12,022 bases of DNA from UBA1444 sp964601085. GTDB taxonomy: Bacteria > Bacillota > Negativicutes > UBA1444. A program made the translations under genes and the position numbers. The stretch spans positions 1 through 12,022 of the forward strand of contig CAZRLN010000072.1 in NCBI GenBank assembly GCA_964601085.1. Direction: 5' to 3'. Position 1 is the first letter of the stretch; the number at the start of each line of letters is the position of its first letter. This document shows, one piece after another, positions 7,716-12,022 of this stretch. Below the pieces are notes generated by a model. That model was not told where the DNA came from. It did not search any database and saw only the letters and a program-made list of their open reading frames with translations.

Positions 7716-8018
7716 TTATCGACCGAAGCCGCGAGTCTTCTGGAAGCAGTCCCGGCAATAAACCGGACGGTCGCTACGCGGGGCAAAAGGAACCTGGGTT
7801 TCACAGCCGCACTCGGCGCAAACTGCCGGGTACATCTGACGCTCGCCACCTTGGTTTCCGCCACCAAAGTTGCCGCGTTGTTTACGGGCCGAACGGCAAG
7901 CCGGGCAACGGCCTGGCTCGTTCTGGAACCCTTTTTCAGCGTAGAATTCCTGTTCACGAGCGGTGAATTCGAAATCGACGCCGCAATCTCTACATTTCAG
8001 GACTTTGTCTTCAAACAT
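7716..8018 (-). CDS. Double zinc-ribbon protein with CxxC-x17-CxxC domain
   Basis: A 100-residue protein of unknown function with two zinc-binding modules. The N-terminal module has C9/C12 (CRDC) and C38/C41 (CPAC) around FEFTAREQEFYAEKGF, the signature of the small zinc-ribbon family that begins with a short acidic segment. The C-terminal module has C67/C70 (CAEC) and C88/C91 (CRDC) separated by exactly 17 residues, matching the known CxxC-x17-CxxC domain. The linker (NFGGGNQGGERQ) is glycine-rich and flexible. A basic tail follows. It may bind nucleic acid or another protein, but no function is established. AGAGGAGG at 8033-8026 is 7 bases before the ATG. A strong promoter lies about 150 bases upstream and a terminator downstream, so it is probably transcribed alone. 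Confidence 0.88.
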   Translation of the reverse strand: MFEDKVLKCRDCGVDFEFTAREQEFYAEKGFQNEPGRCPACRSARKQRGNFGGGNQGGERQMYPAVCAECGCETQVPFAPRSDRPVYCRDCFQKTRGFGR

Positions 8019-8139
8019 GGATTTTCCTCCTCTGTTTCCTGCTCAGCGGACTCGGGACAGCGTGGCTTTTCGACCTCTCCGGCAGGCATAACAAGAAGAG
8101 GAGAACGGGCACGGGTCGCGGGAACGGAAGTTGGGCAGG

Positions 8140-8165
8140 CGCGCATCAAAAATATAGTAATGCGC
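8140..8165 (-). other. Inverted repeat at the 5' end of the zinc-ribbon leader
   Basis: GCGCAT (8141-8146) and ATGCGC (8160-8165) form a perfect 6-bp inverted repeat around an AT-rich 13-base spacer, beginning next to the predicted transcription start of the zinc-ribbon gene (about 8166). It could form a 5'-terminal stem-loop protecting the mRNA or be an operator site. The remaining leader (about 8019-8139) shows no other structure I can recognise. Confidence 0.4.
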
Positions 8166-8172
8166 AAGTTTT

Positions 8173-8201
8173 ACTATAACAGAATATCCGGCAAGCGTCA
8201 A
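8173..8201 (-). promoter_or_regulatory. Sigma-70 promoter of the zinc-ribbon gene
   Basis: On the - strand, TTGACG (8201-8196) is followed after exactly 17 bases by TATAGT (8178-8173). Each hexamer matches the consensus at five of six positions. Transcription should start near 8166, giving a leader of about 148 bases before the ATG at 8018. The promoter lies 22 bases beyond the stop of the 40-residue membrane-protein gene. Confidence 0.85.
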
Positions 8202-8223
8202 TTGGTTTTGCAAAAATAGGTGG

Positions 8224-8346
8224 TTAGCTCATGTAGAGGATCAAACCGACGATGGCGGCTAATGCGATCAATCCGAATACGATGTCTTCCGTTTTCATCT
8301 TCATGGATGCGGCGGGACCGGGGTGCGGCGCGTTGGCTTGTGCCAT
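8224..8346 (-). CDS. Small single-span membrane protein, 40 residues
   Basis: A 40-residue open frame with a strong ribosome binding site. I do not recognise the family. The N-terminal half is hydrophilic and rich in alanine and proline (MAQANAPHPGPAAS), followed by a short charged stretch (MKMKTED). The C-terminal half (about residues 22-39, IVFGLIALAAIVGLILYM) is a membrane span ending one residue before the stop. The positive residues before the span would keep the N-terminus in the cytoplasm. AGGAGG at 8360-8355 is 8 bases before the ATG at 8346; an in-frame ATG at 8352 is only 2 bases away and is less likely. The frame, site and span together make a real gene likely. It is the next gene after the response regulator, 113 bases on, in the same direction. 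No terminator is visible after it. Confidence 0.75.
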   Translation of the reverse strand: MAQANAPHPGPAASMKMKTEDIVFGLIALAAIVGLILYMS

Positions 8347-8355
8347 GATCATACC

Positions 8356-8410
8356 CTCCTTTTCAAAACGTAGAATAATTCTGAATTCAGAATACTACTT
8401 CGAAAAGGAG
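8356..8410 (-). promoter_or_regulatory. Long inverted repeat enclosing the ribosome binding site of the small membrane-protein gene
   Basis: A 9-bp perfect outer repeat (CTCCTTTTC 8356-8364 on the + strand, GAAAAGGAG 8402-8410) flanks a 16-bp perfect palindrome, ATTCTGAATTCAGAAT (8378-8393). Between them, GTAG (8398-8395) and CTAC (8373-8370), read on the - strand, can also pair, so most of the 55 bases can fold into one hairpin. The 3' arm contains nearly all of the AGGAGG. No T-run follows, so it is not an intrinsic terminator. It may be a translational control element or a repressor site. Confidence 0.6.
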
Positions 8411-8459
8411 AAAGTAAGATTATGAAGATAGAAATAGTAATGAAACTAATATCGGCGGA

Positions 8460-9140
8460 TCAGACGTGTTTATGGTAACGGAATACCGGCCGCCCCACGC
8501 CACCGTAGACGGCTTCTTTGTCCAGTTGGCCGATTTCACAGAAAAATTCAAGGTATTTACGGATACTGACCCGGGACAGGCCGACTTTTCGAGACAATTC
8601 CTCGGTTGTAAACGGTTCGGGAATTTCTTGCAGACATTGGGTGATTAAGGCCAGAGTGTAGCGGTCAAGTCCCTTGGGAAGAGCGTGACTTTCTTCTGGT
8701 TCGGCTGTTTCTTTCGGCAGGATGCCGACATCAAGATCTTTTTGCGTCAGATTTTCATGTTCCCGGATAAGGCGTGATCGATGGGAATAGGCCTGGAGCG
8801 CCTGACGAAGACGGTCAAAATCAAAGGGTTTGATCAGGTAGTCGACCGCGCCGGCCCGCAGGGCGGTCTGAATGCTGTGACTGTCCCGGGCCGCCGAGAC
8901 GACCAGCACATCGATCGGGTATTGCAACTCCCGAATTCGGGAGAGAAGCTCCAGCCCATTCATACCGGGCAAGTAGATGTCCAGCAAAATCATATCGACG
9001 GGATTTTCCGCCAGATAAGCCAAAGCTTCCTTGGCGTCGCCAATGACGATCGGTTTGCTGAATCCATCCAGTGTCTGAATCAACCGACTATTGAGTTCCG
9101 CCACCATGGGGTCATCTTCGACAATTAAGATTCTTGTCAT
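8460..9140 (-). CDS. Response regulator, CitB/DcuR family
   Basis: A 226-residue DNA-binding response regulator, partner of the adjacent kinase. The receiver domain (about 1-120) has the acidic pair D9/D10, phospho-acceptor D54 (MILLDIYLPGMNG), S82 and K104 (YLIKPFDFDRL), all intact. After a linker, the C-terminal domain (about 157-226) has a winged-helix-like helix-turn-helix at about 177-200 (FTTEELSRKVGLSRVSIRKY) ending in GGVGRPVFRY, typical of the CitB/DcuR/MalR group that controls carboxylate uptake and fermentation genes. The ATG at 9140 lies one base after the kinase stop (TAATATG), and its ribosome binding site (AGAGGTG) is within the kinase's last codons, so the pair is translationally coupled. 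Family knowledge gives the carboxylate link; the actual target genes are inference. Confidence 0.93.
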   Translation of the reverse strand: MTRILIVEDDPMVAELNSRLIQTLDGFSKPIVIGDAKEALAYLAENPVDMILLDIYLPGMNGLELLSRIRELQYPIDVLVVSAARDSHSIQTALRAGAVDYLIKPFDFDRLRQALQAYSHRSRLIREHENLTQKDLDVGILPKETAEPEESHALPKGLDRYTLALITQCLQEIPEPFTTEELSRKVGLSRVSIRKYLEFFCEIGQLDKEAVYGGVGRPVFRYHKHV

Positions 9141-9141
9141 A

Positions 9142-10815
9142 TTAACAATTCACCTCTTCGTATGGAATGGATATGCGAAAAGTGGTTCCCATCTGGAGGG
9201 AAGATTCAAACGTTAGGGAGCCTTGCCGACGCTCGAGGACTTTTTTGACCAGCGCCAGCCCAAAGCCTCGGTCAGGGCCTTTGGTGGAAAATCCTTTTTC
9301 AAAGATGGTTTGCGATAATTCCGGCGGAATGCCGGGACCGGTATCCTGAACCTCGATCTTGAGTAACCCGGCGTCGTATAGAATCAGGACCTCCACATAG
9401 CGGCGCGAATTTTCCAATAACGCCTCCATGGCATTGTCAACGAGGTTGCCGATCAGCGTCACTAGGTCGTTGGTAAAATCGATGTTGTCCAGATGCGGGA
9501 CAAAGGAATCAGCGTTCAGGCCCAACTGGACGCCAAGTTCCCGGGCCCGGCTGAGTTTTCCCAGCCAAAATCCCGCTAATACGGGATCTTTGATGCGCTG
9601 GGTAACAAAGTCTGTCGCGGCGTCTTGTTCCGTGGAAATCCGGGTGACATAGGCGACTAATTCGTCCATGGCTTTGAGTCGGACCAAACCCAGGATGACA
9701 TGCAGCTTGTTCATGAATTCGTGGGTTTGGGCGCGCAAGGCTTCGACATATGTCCGTACACCGGTGAGCTCTTCCGCCATTTGTTTGACTTCCGACCGAT
9801 CACGGAAAGTGGCGATGGCGGCGACGGTGCGATCCTCCACGTTGACCGGAACCCGGTTCATTACCACCGCGACGCCGTTAAGCAGTTCTTCCTGATTATA
9901 TTCGGCCTGTTTGGTCGACAGGATTTCCAACAGGCGGGTACGGGGTATCACGGATTCAATGGGCCGTTCCAGCAATTTGTCGCGTTTTCCTTCCATATCC
10001 AGCAAGCGCAAGGCTTCATCGTTGACCAAGGTGATTCTGCCAGTGGCATCAATGGCGACAATCCCTTCCCGTACCGACTGCAACATGGCGTTGCGCTCTT
10101 CCAGCAGACGCGCGATGGCGAAGGGCTCCAGGCCAAACAGGGTTTCCTTGATGTTGCGGGCCAGAAACAGGGCGCCGATCATTCCCAAGACGAGGCCGAA
10201 ATAGTTTGAGAACACCATGATAAAGCGGCTGGCGCCCAGGGCTGACAAAGCGCTTTCCGCGGAGATACCCACGGCGACGGAGCCGATCTGGCGGGAATCA
10301 GCGGAATAGATGGGGCGGGTCGCGCGCAAAAAGTATCCCCGCGATACTTGCTGCAGATAAACGTAGTCCTGCGGCTCAACCTGCCGATCCTCATAAGGGT
10401 TGGCATCTTCCGGCGTCGCGGGAGGAGGAGAGGAACGATAGCGGACATTGTCTTGCACGTCATATACAATAAAATCGGCCTGGGTGACTTCCCCGAGCAA
10501 CGCCGCCCAATTTTCGGTCGCGACGCTCTGTTGGGTTCCGGACAGGGAAGCGATGACAGCCGGAGATTTCGCCACGACATCGGCGATGCGGGCTGCGTTT
10601 TTCCCCATCAATTCTTCGACGATGTCATTGACTTTGCTGACGATCAGGAAGTAAGTGGTAAACAGCGAAATGGCAACAACAACCCAGACCAGCAAGATAA
10701 TTTTTGTTTCCAGCGTGAGAAATTTTCTCACCGGGGAGGGAGCGTTGCTGCCGTGAAATGAAATATGAAGTTCCGACCGTGGCGGTTGTGGCAGACGGGA
10801 AGAAAAAAACCTCAT
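9142..10815 (-). CDS. Sensor histidine kinase, CitA/DcuS-like
   Basis: A membrane sensor kinase of 557 residues from ATG 10815. Order of parts: a basic, proline-rich N-terminus (1-35), membrane span 1 (about 38-60), an extracytoplasmic sensing domain of PAS/Cache fold (about 61-197), span 2 (about 198-218), a cytoplasmic PAS domain (about 240-345), the phospho-acceptor helix with H365 in RAQTHEFMNKLHVILGL, and the ATPase domain with the N box NLVDNAMEAL (N457, N461), DTGPGIP and RGFGLALVKK. All kinase motifs are intact. The sensing domain has FIVYDVQDNVRYRSSPP where DcuS/CitA proteins have a conserved RYSH; here the histidine position reads S128. No ribosome binding site precedes the ATG, so the true start is uncertain. 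The gene is divergent from the amidohydrolase. Confidence 0.92.
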   Translation of the reverse strand: MRFFSSRLPQPPRSELHISFHGSNAPSPVRKFLTLETKIILLVWVVVAISLFTTYFLIVSKVNDIVEELMGKNAARIADVVAKSPAVIASLSGTQQSVATENWAALLGEVTQADFIVYDVQDNVRYRSSPPPATPEDANPYEDRQVEPQDYVYLQQVSRGYFLRATRPIYSADSRQIGSVAVGISAESALSALGASRFIMVFSNYFGLVLGMIGALFLARNIKETLFGLEPFAIARLLEERNAMLQSVREGIVAIDATGRITLVNDEALRLLDMEGKRDKLLERPIESVIPRTRLLEILSTKQAEYNQEELLNGVAVVMNRVPVNVEDRTVAAIATFRDRSEVKQMAEELTGVRTYVEALRAQTHEFMNKLHVILGLVRLKAMDELVAYVTRISTEQDAATDFVTQRIKDPVLAGFWLGKLSRARELGVQLGLNADSFVPHLDNIDFTNDLVTLIGNLVDNAMEALLENSRRYVEVLILYDAGLLKIEVQDTGPGIPPELSQTIFEKGFSTKGPDRGFGLALVKKVLERRQGSLTFESSLQMGTTFRISIPYEEVNC

Positions 10816-10952
10816 ATTGGTTGATGATTCGGTGCGCCGGGGGTGGAATCCTTCTAAAATCGATGAATCATTATTAGTTTGCGGAGGAAATCGGCTGAAA
10901 CGCAGCGAAATAGTCTTAACCGAAAATAAACCCGAATGGGGAGGATAAAATC
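10816..10952. other. Divergent control region between kinase and amidohydrolase
   Basis: This 137-base region must carry the start signals of both genes. No hexamer pair matches sigma-70 well on either strand, and I see no sigma-54 site. ATGATTC (10824-10830) and its inverted copy GAATCAT (10865-10871) are 34 bases apart; the second copy is embedded in ATGAATCAT. They could be half-sites for the adjacent regulator. GGGGAGGA at about 10938-10945 is the amidohydrolase ribosome binding site. Confidence 0.35.
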
Positions 10953-12022
10953 ATGAATGACAAAGAAACACGGCTTCAAGCCAGCTATGACACTTTGCAC
11001 GCCATGCCGGAAGTGGGATTCGCCGAACACCGCACCTCGGCCTGGCTGGCGGAACGAATCGGAGCGGCCGGCTTCGCCGTGACCACCGGCGTTGGCGGCA
11101 CCGGCGTGACGGCGGTCCTCAACGGGATTGAGCCGGGGCCGACGGTAGCGCTACGGGCCGACATGGATGCGCTGGAACATGTTGTCAACGGCGAGACAGT
11201 TCGTGTTCATTCCTGCGGACATGATTCGCACTGCTCGATGGTGTTGACGGCGGCCGAAGAATTGGCGAAAAGCGGTATCCGGCGCGGCGCGCTGAAGATT
11301 CTGTTTCAGCCGGCCGAGGAAAAACTGACCGGCGCAACCCGGATGATCGAAGCCGGCGCGATCGACGACGTCGACATTCTCCTGGGCATCCATCTGCGGC
11401 CGATTCAGGAAGCAAAAACCGGTCAGGCCACGCCGGCCCTGTATCATGGGTCCAGCTATATCATGGAGGCGACCATTACCGGCCAGACGGCCCACGGCGC
11501 CAGACCGCATCTGGGCATCAACGCTATCGACGGCGCAGCCGCGGCGGTGCAGGCGGTAAATGCCATCCACCTCAACCCGGTGATTCCGTTTACCTGCAAG
11601 GTGACCAAACTCGCGGCCGGCGGCGCCACCCTGAACCAGATCCCGGACAAGGCTGTCATGGCTCTGGATCTGAGGGCGCAGCAAAACGACGCCATGAAAC
11701 TCCTGCTGACGAAAGCGGAGAGCGCCATCAAGACCGGCGCCGCGACGGTTGGCGCCACCGCCGAGGTGAAAGTGACCGGCGGCGTACCGGGCGCGGAGTA
11801 TCATCCGGAAATCATCGCGCTGGCGCGGGAAGCGATCCGGACAGTTTTGGGCGAAACCGGCCTGCTGGAGCCGGTCGTGACGCCGGGCGGCGAAGACTTC
11901 CACAACTTCGCGCAGGCCAAACCGTCGCTACGAGCCGGCTATATAGGCCTGGGTTGTGACCTGACACCCGGCCTGCATGATCCGGCGATGAAATTCGACC
12001 GTTCGGCGCTCATTCACGGCGT
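10953..12022 (+). CDS. M20-family amidohydrolase / aminoacylase-like peptidase, 3' end cut by window edge
   Basis: A metal-dependent amidohydrolase of the M20D group (hippurate hydrolase, N-acyl-amino-acid hydrolase and carboxypeptidase relatives), expected to split an amide bond of an acylated amino acid or short peptide in the cytoplasm. 356 residues are visible and the frame is still open at the window end; family members are about 380-400. Metal and catalytic motifs: ALRADMDALE (66-75), HSCGHDSHCSMVL with C88 and H90, FQPAEEKLTGA with E122/E123, GIHLRP with H147, GGEDFHNFA, and LHDPAMKFD with H342. The dimerisation domain between spans roughly residues 165-275 (ATITGQTAHGARPH). GGGGAGGA 8 bases before the ATG supports the start. 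The substrate is unknown. Divergence from the kinase-regulator pair suggests it could be a regulated target. Confidence 0.92.
   Translation, partial: MNDKETRLQASYDTLHAMPEVGFAEHRTSAWLAERIGAAGFAVTTGVGGTGVTAVLNGIEPGPTVALRADMDALEHVVNGETVRVHSCGHDSHCSMVLTAAEELAKSGIRRGALKILFQPAEEKLTGATRMIEAGAIDDVDILLGIHLRPIQEAKTGQATPALYHGSSYIMEATITGQTAHGARPHLGINAIDGAAAAVQAVNAIHLNPVIPFTCKVTKLAAGGATLNQIPDKAVMALDLRAQQNDAMKLLLTKAESAIKTGAATVGATAEVKVTGGVPGAEYHPEIIALAREAIRTVLGETGLLEPVVTPGGEDFHNFAQAKPSLRAGYIGLGCDLTPGLHDPAMKFDRSALIHG

Noticed and set aside
8422..8478. An 18-codon + strand frame preceded by AAGGAG
   Set aside because: It is very short, the spacing is long (11 bases), it runs into the 3' end of the response regulator gene, and the AAGGAG is explained by the inverted repeat.
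10715..10731. Palindrome GTGAGAAATTTTCTCAC near the start of the kinase gene
   Set aside because: It is perfect around a central T but lies inside the coding region just before the first membrane span, and the residues it encodes are ordinary. I treat it as chance unless it is conserved.
10880..10945. GGAGG-like site and short frame in the region before the amidohydrolase
   Set aside because: No usable start codon follows at the right distance, and the frame is under 20 codons.
11151..11903. A 250-codon open frame on the - strand
   Set aside because: It is antisense to the amidohydrolase, which has all its metal-binding motifs; the antisense product has no recognisable domain.
1..12022. Search for CRISPR arrays, tRNAs, insertion sequences, phage or toxin-antitoxin genes
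   Set aside because: No direct-repeat arrays, cloverleaf signatures, transposase motifs or toxin-antitoxin pairs were found; the window looks like core chromosome.

Overview
The window reads as ordinary chromosomal DNA from a GC-rich, spore-lineage Firmicute. A member of the Negativicutes (Sporomusaceae-like) is my best guess. The reasons are the C5-pathway hem cluster with a fused cobA-hemD gene, strong AGGAGG-type ribosome binding sites, frequent TTG/GTG starts and a CitA/DcuS-type two-component system. This placement is inference from gene content, not a database match.

Positions 1-5611 (+ strand) hold a tightly packed tetrapyrrole operon: hemA (5' end outside the window), hemC, a fused cobA-hemD, hemB and hemL. 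Together they convert glutamyl-tRNA to 5-aminolevulinate (HemA, HemL), then to porphobilinogen (HemB), hydroxymethylbilane (HemC), uroporphyrinogen III (HemD) and precorrin-2 (CobA). The CobA fusion points to siroheme and/or corrinoid as a major product. The genes overlap or abut, and the operon ends at a bidirectional terminator shared with the convergent genes to the right.

Positions 5689-8346 (- strand) hold, in transcription order, a 40-residue single-span membrane protein too short for routine gene calling, an 8-cysteine double zinc-ribbon protein with its own clear sigma-70 promoter and terminator, an alpha/beta hydrolase, and a cysteine desulfurase-like PLP enzyme. The hydrolase ribosome binding site lies only a few bases after the zinc-ribbon terminator, so its expression probably depends on readthrough or a hidden promoter.

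Positions 8460-10815 (- strand) encode a CitA/DcuS-like sensor kinase and its CitB/DcuR-like response regulator, separated by one base. Divergent from them, an M20-family amidohydrolase (10953 to the window end, + strand) is a plausible regulatory target. The small membrane-protein gene lies just downstream of the regulator. Its ribosome binding site is enclosed in a long inverted repeat, which is the most unusual structure I see here.

No CRISPR array, tRNA, rRNA, insertion sequence or phage gene is visible. No stretch longer than 300 bases lacks a gene.
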